The position numbers and the translations under genes were made by a program. The notes beneath the pieces are model-generated. The model saw only the letters and a program-made list of their open reading frames with translations. It was not told where the DNA came from and did not search any database. Below, piece after piece: positions 42,801 through 54,300 of a stretch of DNA of 64,000 bases. The stretch is taken from contig BDIU01000048.1 in assembly GCA_002118135.1 (NCBI GenBank), forward strand, positions 1-64,000, written 5' to 3'. Every line of letters begins with the position of its first letter. The stretch's first letter is position 1. The DNA comes from Trebouxia sp. TZW2008. Its lineage: Eukaryota; Chlorophyta; Trebouxiophyceae; Trebouxiales; Trebouxiaceae.

Positions 42801-44086
42801 GAGCACACTGAACAAGCCTTCAATACAGCTGAGCACGCTACAACTGCAACAGGCAGCAATTGCAGGATGCTTGATTTGTTTTGTCAAATAGGCACTTCAT
42901 GTTGTGCAGGAGGGCATGCTGGCTAAACACAGGCTGTTGTTGCAGCTGATCATGCAGAAGCCAGTTTCAGCCACTCAAGACAACATTTGCAGTGTGCTTG
43001 CATTGCAAGGTAGACAATGGTCAATGTGCCGGGAGGCATGCTGGACAAGCGCAAGCTTTCACTGCAGCTGAGCACATGCAAGCTAGTTGCTGCTATGGTC
43101 GGCAGCCTTTGCAGCAGGCTTACTTGTTAAATCTGGCACTCACAATTATTCAAGCGCAGGGAACCGTGCTGGACAAGCACAAGCTGTCACTGCAGCTGAG
43201 CACAGGCAAGCCTTCTGCCTTGTGATTCAAGTGTTTAATTACACATGTTTGGACATGCAGGGCAGTATGCTGGACAAGCACAAGCTGTCACTGCAGCTGA
43301 GCACACGCAAGCCTGTCACAACTACCAAAAGCAGCAAACAAGCCACTGCACCTGAGAAACAGAGCACTAAGCTGGTGGTGCGAAATGTGGCGTTTGAGGC
43401 CACTCGGAAGGAGATCATGTCCCTTTTCAGTCCCTTTGGGCACATGAAGAGCTGCCGTCTGCCTCGCAAGTTTGATGGCACTCCAAGGTCAGCATGCATT
43501 GCAGCCTGTGACCTTCTATACGAGTCTGATGGCACTCCAGGGTTTTGCAGACTTTGCAGCTGATGCCACTGTCAGGAGCCATTCTTGTTGCCTGACAAAC
43601 CCCACTGTTTCATGTTTTTGCAGTAAGCTTTGCAGTCAAGGAGAACGAACAAAGTAGCATGGCATTCATGACCTTGATATCTAAGCACCATGCCCAGAAG
43701 TATTTGGTGAGCAACTGAGCTCCTTCAACACAAAGAGATTGTATGTCCTCTAGGATATGCAATGTTGAGTATATAGGTTGCTGAAGCCTGGCCACTTAGA
43801 CAGCATCTGGATCATGTTTCAAGTGATACTTTGCGTCATAATCTGCTGTCATTCCTTATGCAGGGGTTTTGCATTCATAGAGTTTGTCACCAAGCAAGAA
43901 GCCAAAAATGCGATGGAGTCCATTGCTGGCGCTCACTTGTACGGACGACGCTTGGTAGTAGAATGGGCTGAGCAGGGTGATGAGGGATTGGACGAAATTC
44001 GAGCCAAAACTGCTGCCAAGTTTCGTGGAGAAGACGTAGAGGACTTTGATGCCATGCCAGCCAAACGGCGCAAGGGTCTTGTTTGA
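33891..44086 (+). CDS. MRD1: MRD1/RBM19, multi-RRM ribosome biogenesis factor
   Basis: Fifteen exons join in phase to give about 891 residues: 33891-34003, 34093-34207, 34327-34384, 34631-34732, 35212-35369, 35803-36094, 36462-36638, 37047-37179, 37842-38001, 38899-39145, 39789-40020, 40615-40877, 41539-41714, 43261-43487 and 43864-44086. Five RRMs are visible: [16 protein letters not shown] at residue 4, [16 protein letters not shown] near 348, [16 protein letters not shown] near 545, [12 protein letters not shown] near 673 and [16 protein letters not shown] near 785. An acidic linker lies in exon 7. The [21 protein letters not shown] block and the VVEWAEQ C-terminus are typical. Mrd1 binds pre-rRNA and organises the early SSU processome. 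Intron 13 uses a GC donor. Exon 6 has two in-phase donors (36089 and 36095). Introns are full of junction echoes. Confidence 0.92.
36205..36255 (+). repeat. MRD1: Donor-side echo of MRD1 exon 6
   Basis: GCAAACATCATTTATGACAG then AAACAGGTCAAGGTGAGAGC repeats the end of exon 6 (from about 36063) and both of its candidate donors. Confidence 0.8.
36795..36905 (+). repeat. MRD1: Echo of MRD1 exon 7 3' part
   Basis: Repeats GTGCAGCAGCAGGA through CCAATGGCAGATGCTTCA and the GCTGCAGGTGA donor of exon 7. The copy keeps an open frame ([19 protein letters not shown]) and a CAG acceptor, so it could be a real alternative exon. Confidence 0.75.
37253..37356 (+). repeat. MRD1: Donor-side echo of MRD1 exon 8
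   Basis: AAGCTGCGCTGAGTGATGCC through CATTTAGTGCTTGACAGGTG repeats the last ~70 bases of exon 8 almost unchanged, including the donor. Confidence 0.9.
37640..37770 (+). repeat. MRD1: Acceptor-side echoes of MRD1 exon 9
   Basis: TGCTGTGTGCAGGCAGAGCA then AAGTCCAGGGGCATCAGGTA and GTGCAGTTTGGACAGGCAG mirror the real acceptor and exon start at 37831-37900. A second partial copy of the GTGCAGTTTGGGCAG block follows at about 37733. Confidence 0.9.
38058..38112 (+). repeat. MRD1: Donor-side echo of MRD1 exon 9
   Basis: GTGCTGCCAGCCAGAAAAGC through GAAGCTGCACCCAAGGTCAG repeats the end of exon 9 and its donor with few changes. Confidence 0.9.
38290..38820 (+). repeat. MRD1: Four tandem acceptor-side echoes of MRD1 exon 10
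   Basis: Copies begin near 38297, 38430, 38570 and 38702, spaced about 130-140 bases, and precede the real exon start at 38899. Each has a T-rich tract, a TAG or CAG acceptor, GAGCATGTGTCATCTGGGAC or a near match, and the GGCAGACAGGAAGGCTCAAG block. Copy 2 has an in-frame TAA. Copies 1 and 4 stay open in the homologous part. Confidence 0.95.
39392..39538. mobile_element. pogo/Tigger-like MITE, copy 2
   Basis: A 147-base element in MRD1 intron 10. The left end reads TA-CAGTAGTCTCTTGATATAA. The reverse complement of the right end reads TA-CAGCAACCTTGCGATATAA, a clear terminal inverted repeat flanked by TA target sites. No transposase frame is present. Confidence 0.7.
40108..40166 (+). repeat. 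MRD1: Donor-side echo of MRD1 exon 11
   Basis: GCTCTTGTTGAGTTTGCCAA then GCCTCAAGATTCCAGAAGGT repeats the exon end and donor at 39982-40024. Confidence 0.85.
40340..40447 (+). mobile_element. SINE-like dispersed repeat, copy 4
   Basis: Plus-strand copy in MRD1 intron 11. It reads GATCAAACTGGCTGGAGACA, then TGTACGTACCTAGTT, GGGCCTGCTGAGCCTGCCTA and a tail of AATGAATGAATGAATG. Confidence 0.8.
40450..40565 (+). repeat. MRD1: Acceptor-side echoes of MRD1 exon 12
   Basis: Two relics, ACTTTCAACAGCCTGGCACA (about 40455) and GCCTTCAAGAGCCTGGCAAA (about 40538), precede the real exon start GCTTTCAAGAGCCTGGCATA at 40616. Confidence 0.8.
41398..41460 (+). repeat. MRD1: Acceptor-side echo of MRD1 exon 13
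   Basis: TTGCTGCAGATGATGCTGGG then CTGTGCCAGCATGTTGCCAA and GGCAGTGTCACC mirror the real acceptor and exon start (41530-41590). Confidence 0.9.
41715..43260 (+). other. MRD1: GC-AG intron in MRD1
   Basis: Exon 13 ends CTGCAG and the intron begins GCAAGC, a GC donor. It joins in phase 0 to the exon at 43261, and no GT donor nearby keeps the RRM frame. Confidence 0.75.
42900..43220 (+). repeat. MRD1: Three tandem acceptor-side echoes of MRD1 exon 14
   Basis: Copies near 42908, 43031 and 43156 precede the real exon start at 43261. All carry a form of ATGCTGGACAAGCACAAGCT followed by GTCACTGCAGCTGAGCACA. Identity falls with distance from the true exon. Confidence 0.9.
43500..43565 (+). repeat. 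MRD1: Donor-side echo of MRD1 exon 14
   Basis: GAGTCTGATGGCACTCCAGG repeats the exon end TTTGATGGCACTCCAAGG just after the true donor. Confidence 0.65.
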
Positions 44087-45300
44087 ATGCAATCAGACTT
44101 TTGCAGCACGTCAAGACTATGACACACATGAGAAACAAACATTAACACCTTGAAACTCAATCCTGGTCATGTGAGGCTTTCAAAATGAAGTGATAGCAGA
44201 ACGTTTGCAATGGCATGCAAGCTTGGTGTTTCAGTATTTCGTGTTTCTTGGAAGGCTGCATGGTGTCAATGAGAATTTGCCATGTTAGTGTATAATGCTC
44301 AATTACTTTGTATTTGAAATAAGGGTAGAAGAGAGACAAGCGCTCCTCCTGTTCAACGTAGGTATGTATATGTCATGCATGTGTAGAATGAGATCGTGCT
44401 CGCGCAGATTGCGATGCAGTCACACAGATTAGACATTGCAGGCATCAGCGATAGCAACATCAAGTCCAAACATCATTGTGGGAACTTTTGCGTATCACAC
44501 CGCTGACAAACACAGACAAGATATGTCAGCAAACCAAAAAATTATAGTACATCAATGTCAAAACACTGAGCATTGACTACATTGCCTTCTGGACAGCAGG
44601 CAAAACTGTTCCCCTGCTCACTCTGCCACGCCGTGGTGGGGGGCTCTGCAAGTCATACAGACACCACACCGATCAATGCCCTATATTGCTTACAGCAAGT
44701 AGCAAGAGGCACAGTGCTGACAAAGAAGAACACTTCAGATGACAAAGTCAGGCAGCCAAAGCAGTCCATGATGCATGCCAAGACGGGCAAGCACCTGGTT
44801 GCGCCGTGCGAAACGCGTGGGGATTCCACTAAGCGCTGCTTGCTGCACCAATCAGGGCCCACAATCCGTGGGGGTGCTTGGCCGGGCGTTCAGAGGCAAC
44901 CCTGTGGCAGCATGTAACAACCCAGGACAGATGTCCAAAGGCTGTGAGTGTAGAAGCATCACTTTAGTGTCACGCTAAGGACATAGGATGACAGGCAGGC
45001 AGCAAGTGTGCAGCCAATGCAGTGCGCAACTGGCAGACCTACTGAGCTACGGCTGTTTTCCTCTGCCTGACGTAAGATCTTCCAGCTGTGCAGAATCTCC
45101 TGCAGCCTGACTGGCTACTTTTGCCATTGCTGTCTGCTAACAAGGCCTCAAACCAATTGCAATATCTGGCATGGTGCGCATCAAACCATGCTGTGAGCTG
45201 AGGATATTGCTGTTGATGTAACACTTGAACGAACCCTTAGTTGCGCAATGCTGTGCTGCTGCTGTTCTGCTGCTGTGAGTTCAGCACAACTTATGTCAGA
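44087..45300. other. Tail-to-tail intergenic region
   Basis: About 1.2 kb between the stops of MRD1 and PRP5. A plus-strand frame at 44573-44917 has no family resemblance. No repeat or RNA was recognised. Confidence 0.5.
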
Positions 45301-48300
45301 TCACATCACATTGTATTTGCCAGGGCCTTGAGCGCCCTGGTCCCTTCTGAGCGACTTTTCAGTCATGTCAGCAATGATGGCCTTGCATTCGTCCTTGGCA
45401 GCCTTGACCTTGGCAACCGTGGGTCCTTCGATCAGCAAGTACAGCTTGCGATCATCGTCGGGGATCTTCTCACCCTTGTCGTAGAAGCGACCTCTGATGG
45501 TGATGGCTGCGCCGGTGAGCTCGTTGATCTGGGCTATCGTCTCACGGTGCGTGATCTGCAGCATTCAGACGTTGTTTGCAGGACCTACTGAAAGAAAGGA
45601 TGGAAGTGCTGCAATCAGGGAGCAGAAACTGCCAGCTGAGACACTGCAAGGCTGCTGCAGTCAAAAACTGCAAACAATACAATGCTGACCAGCTTGAAAA
45701 CATGAAGAGATCAACTTACACACCTCATGAGTGGTAGTTGCATACGTGTCTTCAACTTTGAATGGAGTAACTGAGGTTTGGGTTGAGGCACAATAGTAGA
45801 CAGCATGTGCTGCATGATGTGTCATGCTGTGATGCTGAAAAGCCTGTCAGCAATGGTGTGGCAGTGCATTTGATGCTGCTCAACCACGCCCATCTTCTGT
45901 GCCTGCTATGTATGTACATGTGCTGTGTATGTACAGCAGCAAAGAACTGCCTACAAACATAGAAGCTCGGTAACAAGCATGTGCATGATGATGTCAGTGA
46001 CAACAATGATGAACGCTTACCTTCCAGCGAGCATGCTGAGGGAAGTCATTGATCTCCAGCTCGCTGATGTACTGGGGCTTCTTCTCCTCCTCAGGCTGGG
46101 GCAGTTGGGGCACAACGCCCCCAGGCAGCAGCTGCTGCACCATCTGGCTGGCACGCAAAGTGCCCAAAGGCCCTTGTGCTCCACCCGGCAAACCAGCCTG
46201 CACAATACACAAGTAGAAATGCTTAAGCAGCCTGAATGACATGCATAATCTTCTATTCTAGTTCTATTGCAATTTACAGGTTTGCATTGATCTATCAAAT
46301 CATATGCGTTCATGATGGATATGAATGCATCTATCTGTGCATGCATGGATTGATTCAACATTCATCTTGAATGCTAGATGTCCAATCAACTAGCATGAAC
46401 AAGCAGCTAAGATCAACGCTTGTCTGCACAACCTGCGCCATCTGGTAGGTTGTATAGATGGTTCAGAGGCCCCTGCACTTCACTGGCAAGCCTGCATGAC
46501 ACCAATGCAGAACATGCTTACACAGCATGGAAGGCAGCAGAACTCACAATCTTGCCCGTGCAATAGACACAAACATGCTTACTATAATTCAGGATGGGCA
46601 GGCAGCATTACTTGACCAAACAGCATGCTTCCAGCATGAATAGACAGTCTGTTGCAAGACCTGCCTGCCTGCTTTCATCAGGCAGATCAATCAAGATGGT
46701 CTGCAAACAACAAAGTCAACTAGCATGAACATCACTGCATGTTGATGTTGAGTAAGCATCATCCTGGCACATGTATTGCAGGCCAGCGTGCTGAATTCTG
46801 CACAACACATTCAAACGCAGCTCACTAAGCACGGACAGGCAGCAGGACTCAACTGCATGTCTGTACATCATTTACCAAGACAATGTACAAACCGTTTCGG
46901 AGGCAGCAAGCACCTGTCTGCATTAAAAAAATGCTAAAAGACAACTTACCCAGCATGCACAGGAAGGTCAGGCTTTCAGCAACCAATCTTGCCAGAGCTC
47001 AAAGATGCATGGCAAAACAAGCAATTTGGCGCATGTGGCTTGTTAATCTCACCTGTCACAGTCAGCTCAGGCCTGCCTGCTTGTGACAGGACAAGCCTTT
47101 CCAGCCACATGGGTCAATCGAGTTGTGACATCATGCGGTTAAAGCTCTGGCAAGTTGACGGAGATGCCGTGCTGCTTCTGACGTAGTTAAAAGTTTGAGT
47201 GGTTGGTGGATGCCGTCTATGAGCATTATACAGCCATGTCCATGGGAACATATTCGAGACAGTCAGAGAAGTAGTGCACGGTGCACTCAAACAAACAGCA
47301 ACCTGTGCAGCCTAGCTATATCATGCAAGGGACAATGACCTGACAGAGAAAAGAGGCAATTTCTGTGGCTTTATGCTAGGCAGCGCAGCCAAACAGACAG
47401 GCAATCAAGAGTGAACTTATCTGGGACAGCCATCTCTGCAGCACTCTGCTGCAAAGTGTAAAGCAACTGATAGGCAGTGAGAGTGCAGACCAGGAGATAG
47501 ATTGATTAAAAGCGCACTCCGCTGGACAGCAATCCCTGCAGCCTTTTGATAGGCAGCATGGGAGACATTGCTCTGCTCAATGTGGAGCACAGATTAACAG
47601 ACATGCAGTACAAGCGGTTTGGGCTGAGGTCAGCAAACTTACTGAAGAATGCTTTTGCAATCTAACGCGAGCACTTTGTAAGTTTACAGGATGCCGCAAC
47701 TCTGCTATACAGAGCTGGCATAGCCATGAAAAGAAAGTTAACTTGCCTGCATAGCGATTTCTGCAGCCTTCTGCTGCGCAGCGCGGACGAGGTTGCTCTG
47801 CTCTGTGCTGAGAGCAGGCATAGAGGAGGGTGCAACTCCGAGCCGGTGACTGCTGGATTTGAGCAGCTCCTGCGCAATCTTCTGAGCCATTTCAGCCTTC
47901 TGGCGTGCTGAAGCGTCCATTTTCTCCAGCTGCAGGGACAAAGGCAAAGTCATTCAGCCAAACAGGACCTTCTCCAAGCAGCACATGCATCATGCTGTAC
48001 ATGTATAGGTAGAGTAGTGACAACATACCCTCAATGTAGGACATAAAGATGATCACTGCTGTCCAGCAGCATGTTGTGTAGCCTGGACTGCTTTGTTCTG
48101 GCAACTACAGTGTGGGTGATGGTGTTGTAGTCCATATTTGCTGCACATGCTTGAGATTGTGTGTGTATGTGTAGTGTGTGACAGCAAACACTGCCTGTCG
48201 TCATTACGGTAGGATAGGGTTATGCATATGTTGATCATGGCAGCACAAAACAGTACCTGTGGGGCAGGGATGTTGTCATTGCTATAGAATGGATCTGAGG

Positions 48301-51300
48301 AGGCCAGGCGGGCCTCCCTGTCAGCAGCCGTTTCCAGCCTGATGTCATTCTCATCCTCCTCTGCCTCTTCTTCCCTGCCGTAAGTGGTCCCGTACTCCTT
48401 GGCTGTGGCCTGGAATCATTCATCAATCAACCAGTCAATCATGTAATCAATCAACAACCCAGTCAGTCAGTCAGTCAGTCAGGCAGGCAGGCAGTCAATC
48501 AGTATTGCTTGTGCCCTCTGCCCACGTTACCACCTTCTTTGTGGCTGTTAACATTGTGACAACAGCACAGTGCAATCTTGTGAACTCAGCTAAGGCAATA
48601 GGGTTAAAAGATGTGCAGCGTTTGGCCAACATCGTGAAAGCTTGTCATCACCAACAGAGAAAACATTGGTTGGAATCCCATCTGCCCAAGCCTACTGCCC
48701 AAGATAACAGCTCAGGGGAGGAAGCACAGCCTACCTTTCGCCTGTCCTTCTCTTTGTCTTCTTCAGCAGAGTCAAACTTGAAACCAGAGCCGCCATAGCC
48801 GCTGCCGTGGGCTCGGGCTTCACCCTTCTTCACCTTCTCTGCGTGCTCCTTGGCCATAGTCAGCAAGTCCTCAGGTATGGGAGCCTTGGACTCCTTTAGG
48901 GCTTTGACTAGGTCACCGGCGTACTGATCCTCCTCTGGTCCAATGAAAGTGATGGCTGTCCCCTTGTTGCCCGCACGCCCTGTGCAGCACAATCACAGCG
49001 GTATTAGTGATGCATTCATAATGAGTCATATTGGTAAAGTAGTTAAGGACATTGGTAATGACTAAGTGATTCATGATGAGTCAAGTTAGCGATGCCAGAC
49101 ATCAGTCATGGCAAAGCCAGATAGCAATACTATTTTGCAGTAGGCAAGCAATGATGCTGCTTCCCTCAAAATGCCACAACATATCCAAGTCAAGCCTCCA
49201 CCAGGCGCACAACATGCTGAGATAATTAAAACAGCACCTGTGAGAACAACCAATCTGACATTGTTTTGATTCCAAGGACACTCACTTGGAAAGCAATCCC
49301 CACTTTCGGACTGCAATGTTGCTTTTAGTAGCTACAATGTGATATGAGGGTAATTTTGTGGGAGCAGATGGAGATGTGACATCTAGAAAGCACTGTACCT
49401 GTTCTGCCAACTCTGTGCACATAGTCCTCATGGTGGTTGGGCACCTCATAGTTGACCACAAGCACCAGGTCTTTCACGTCCAGGCCTCTGGCTGCAATAG
49501 AGGTGGCCACCAGCACATTGCTGACGCCTGTCTTGAAATCATTGATGGTGCTTTCTCTGTCAGACTGGTCTTTGGCCCCATGCAGGGACAGGCAGGGGTA
49601 TCCCACCTGCATCATGCATCAATTGATAACTTTGATGCTGTTGCCTGACTTGAAGTTGTTGATGATGCTCTCCCTGCCAAACTGGTCTTTGTCCCCACGC
49701 AAGGATAGATATGGGTAGCCCACCTGCAGTGATGCATCAATTGATTGAAGAAAAACTGTGCTGAAACAAGCAGCACTGCTGATGTTTGATTTGGAGCCTT
49801 TGTTGGTGTTTCCTCTGTCAGAATGGTCTTTGGACCCGAGCAGGGATAGGCGGGGGTAGCCCACCTGCATTGACATCCTGTTTGATTGCTTTAACAGCGC
49901 TTGTGCAAATGCAAAAAGGCCCCCGAGCCTGCCACCTCCTGTTGCTCATAAGCCAGACAACGACTGGCTTGAAACTGGTTTTGTAAACAATAACACCATG
50001 TGATTCATGCATGCCAAGCTATGCAGGTGGAGAATTGCATGCCACCTTGTTATTGTCTTTGTATTGCACTGCTGGCTTACAGAGACACCTATTGAGTAAA
50101 AAGTCCTGTTAATGCAATGTATGCCCAACTGAGCTTGACTAGCATGCAAATGCGGGAGCAGATGCCATGCTACTGCTTCAAGACTTTTGCAGCTAAGCTG
50201 TCCTACCCAGCAATTGCTGACAGGATAATGGCTTTCTGCATCATTCAGCAGGCCTCTCAATGAAATGCAAGTGACTGCCTTTGCAAGCTACCACTCTGCA
50301 GCCTGTGGAGGCTGGGTGCTATCTCAAGCACCTGCTGAGCAAGTATAGGAGAAGACCTACTACTTGGTCAGCAGCCGTTCAAATAGCAGTCAGCTCCACC
50401 GACTGTCACACCGCAGCTTGGGGATCCACATTAAACAAGGCAACTCTGCTGTAGGCTGAGATCAGTCAAAGTGACACTGTGCTCCATACGCAGGTTGCTG
50501 CTTGCAACCAAACGATAAATCACATGGTATGGTTGTTTAGAATGGTCTGCAGCGTCACCACAAGTGCACCCAATATCTTGACTGGGGTCACTTGACAGGC
50601 AGGTGATGACAACCAGTCAAGCCTTCTTGTGGCTAGATGCCAACATGGGTTTGTTTCAAGCCAAGTTTTCACATTCATGTCAGTCCTTCCAGTATTCTTA
50701 GGTCAGCACAGGCAGTGAACGAGGCCGTACCTTGAGCAGATCTCTAAACAGGTTGTCACACAGGTCCTGTGAGGCAACAAAGATAAGGATCTTGCCAGCC
50801 TCATAAAACTCGCCCAGGATCTCCAGCAGTCTGAGGAATCGATCAGCCTCAGGCCTGATTTCTATGAGCTGCGTGATGTCCTTGTTCACCACTGAACGGC
50901 CACCCACCTGGATCTCCACAGGGTCATGCAGAGCCTGCTTGGCCAATGTCTCCACCTGCAACATCATCATGGGCAGTAATCACTCCTTGCTTGTCATGTC
51001 TACATGCTAGAAGAGGACAGACAGCAGTCAGTCATGTGATGCTCTCTATGAGCTGGGTGATGTACGCATTGACCGCTGAATGGCCCCCCACTTGGATCTC
51101 CACAGGGTCATGCAGAGCCTGCTTGGCCAGTGTCTCAACCTGCAACATCATCATAGGCAGCATTTAGTCCTTGCTTGTCATATTGATGTGCTATGAGAGG
51201 GCAAGCAGCAATCATGTTGTGATCTCTGTGAGCTGGGTGCTGTCCTTGTTGACCTCGGAGCAGCCACCTGCTTGCATCTCCACAGGGTCATGCAGGACCT

Positions 51301-54300
51301 GTTTTGGGCCTGCGGCTTGACCTGCATCAGGAACATGCATGACTCAGCCTTTCATTGTAACTTTACACGCTAGCAAGCAGAAAGCATGAAAATGTAAATG
51401 CATTTGAACAACGACAAATTTACTCTTGCGACTGTGAAGGGGCGTTTCGACTGGCATGCTGGTGCAGCCTTTGCTGTAAACCTCTCAAGTTGACGACATG
51501 CTCTTACTTTGCATTGCATATCGGAATGCCTGACCGAGCAGAAGGTGCTCATTGAGCGGAATTGCCTTGTGATGCATACCATCTACACAGCGTCATGCTA
51601 GACAGACTCAACAGCCTATATCTCCACATGAGAAAAGCCTTTGCCTGCCATTGGATTTCCTGCGCTTGCCAATGTGCATGACAAGCATTCCAGACAAGCC
51701 ATTGTTGACAAGCGTCCTAGCGAAAACCTTTGTATGCAACTTTTGCTGCTCGCCACAGATGTCACATGCATGCTGGGGAATGCAGTATTGAGAATGGCAT
51801 CATGATGACCGAGACTGGAGTTGCTGACTCACCGAGCGTGGGAAGGTGGCAGAGAACATGACAGTCTGCCTTGAGGGCCTGATGTTACGGTGGATGCGGC
51901 TGATCTGCGGCTCAAACCCCATGTCAAACATGCGATCTGCCTCGTCAAACACCAGATACGTCACACGCCGCAGGTTCGTTATCTTGCCTCCGCTGGTCAC
52001 TAATATGTCAATCATGCGGCCTGGTGTGCACACCACAATCTCTGCACCACGCTTGAGCTCTGTGATCTGGTTTGCCACGCCTGAGCCGCCATACACGGCC
52101 ACCACAATCATGTTGTGCACCTTGCAAAATTTCTTTGTGTCTTTGCTGATCTGCTGGACTAGCTCCCTGGTCGGAGCTACCACCAGTGCAATGGGTCCAT
52201 CACCCTGTGGTGCAAATAGGAAACTCATGTGACCGCACAGTACATCAAATGAAGTAACTTGCTCGCATTGCTGCATAATTCCAGCTGCAACCTGAAGCTA
52301 ATAAGCAATTACGATATACGTGACGAGGAACCTAATTTGCCAGGCGTAATCTGACGGGAAAACATGTGATAAAGAGGCATTTTGGAGCAACGCAGTATCA
52401 TGCACACTTGCAGCTTCTTGCTGAAAAGCTAGCCATAAACTTTTTAGCAAGCACTCATCAATGCAAGTACTGTACAATACTCAATGATGCTTTTAACCAC
52501 ATGAGAATTAATGCTCACTGCAGTGCATAACAAGTGTGCCAGCCTGAGGCGTGCATGACAACAGATAAACTGTGTATATGTTTGCACAAAACAAGAAGAA
52601 GCTGAAGCACATGTACCTGTTGCACAGGCGGCTGATCCTTGATGTGGCGCAGCATGGGCAGTACAAAGGCCAGTGTTTTGCCTGACCCTGTCTCAGCAAT
52701 GCCAATGCAGTCTCTGCCAGACATGATCACAGGCAGCGCTTGCGCCTGGATGGGCATGGGACTGTCAAAGCCTGACTTGCGGATGACATCAAGAACACGG
52801 CCACTGAGACCGCACTGGTTCCAGTTCTTGATGGGTTTCTGAGGCTCTTTGCCCCTGACCTTGATGCCGTTGAGCTGCTTGCGGTGCTCGCTGACCTCTT
52901 GCTCGCTCATCTTGGCCACCTCATTGACCTGCAGCCAGTTTGCAGCTGATTGGCAATACACGACAATGCAAAGCTGCAGCAATCACCTGGTCATGCAAAC
53001 ATACAACTGCAAACTGTGTGATGAGTATCAAGGACAGAAGGTATCTTGGGTTCCAGCAGATTGGAATCACTGCAAAGCCTATGACTTGCACTAGCTGTTT
53101 ACTTGCAGGCCATGTGCAGATTGCATAGCCCATATGCAGAGGAGTGATTAGCTGTAGCTGGTGTGCAGCATGCACATGGGGCACAATAAGCTGCCATGCC
53201 ACACAGTACAGCATGCACGTCGCCTGGAGCAACGCAGGAACCCATGCAAACACAGATTGACACAACACTCTTTTAGAAACAGCACACTTGTGGAAAATTT
53301 GGTGCAATGCTCTCATTCTGAGGTGCATAGAACACAGTCTTGGCCATTCACAACCGCTGTTGTAAAGTGCGGCCGCTCACCTCAATGTAAAAATTTTTGC
53401 GGAAGGGTGGATAGTTGATGGTGGAGTGGTCCACAATGCCCAGGCGGTCCCCTTTGCTGCCCTTGCCTGCCCTTACCTTGCTGGCCCATGCCTGCACTCA
53501 GCGATACATGTGTTTAGTCAAATCATTGCGAGGTATGAAAGCAAGCGAGGACCTGTTGATCAGGTATCGCAAATCAATGCCAGGCAATGTTACTTGTCTT
53601 GCTGTGGCGCAAAAAGATGTGTGACATTTTTGATGCGGGCCTGAGATGCACTGGAGAAGTGGCGTCAATAGGGTGCAGTGGGCATGACGGCGCACAGGTC
53701 ATGCCCATCATGTTGCATTGCTCTGAGTATTGTGGTTTAAAATGCTGCATACGTAGTGGGAATTACAATTTTGCACGCTCTGGCACTACTGCTGAATGAT
53801 GACAGACAGCCACACCTCATCTATCATTGACCAAGCAAAATCAAATTACTGCATCTGCATCCACTGATGAAGCTGACTCACCTCATCATCTTCGTCATCA
53901 GACACCTCCTCCTCATCTTCCTCTTCATCCTCAGAGGATGATGAAGTGTCATATCTTGTTCGCTTGCCCCGCCTTGCTGGGGCCCTCTTAACCTTGCCAT
54001 TTACGGCAGGCCCACCAGCCAGTGGAGGTCTGCTAGGGGGAGCCCCCCTAGAGTCAGGATCAGGCTTGATCACAGGCTGCTGCTGTTGCACGCCGCCAGC
54101 TGCATTGTTGCCCATCATGAAAGCATCCAAGGGGTCAATCTCTTCTTCCTCTGCATGTGCACAAGCAGCCATGAAGCAAGTGTAGGGCACAAATTCTGAT
54201 TGCAAAAGCAACAATGAGACAACATGTTGGGTACTCAATATCAAGGCTGTGCATGACTGCGAATGCCTCTTTTGCGTTTTGCACAGGCACAGGCAATGTT

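Larger units (their letters stand above)
46198..47746 (-). other. PRP5: GC-AG intron in PRP5
   Basis: Exon 13 ends ATGCAG and the intron begins GCAAGT, a consensus GC donor. It joins in phase 0 to the exon at 46197. Confidence 0.75.

Noticed and set aside
44573..44917. 114-codon plus-strand frame between MRD1 and PRP5
   Set aside because: No motif, no CpG-rich start, and a location between two 3' ends; treated as chance.
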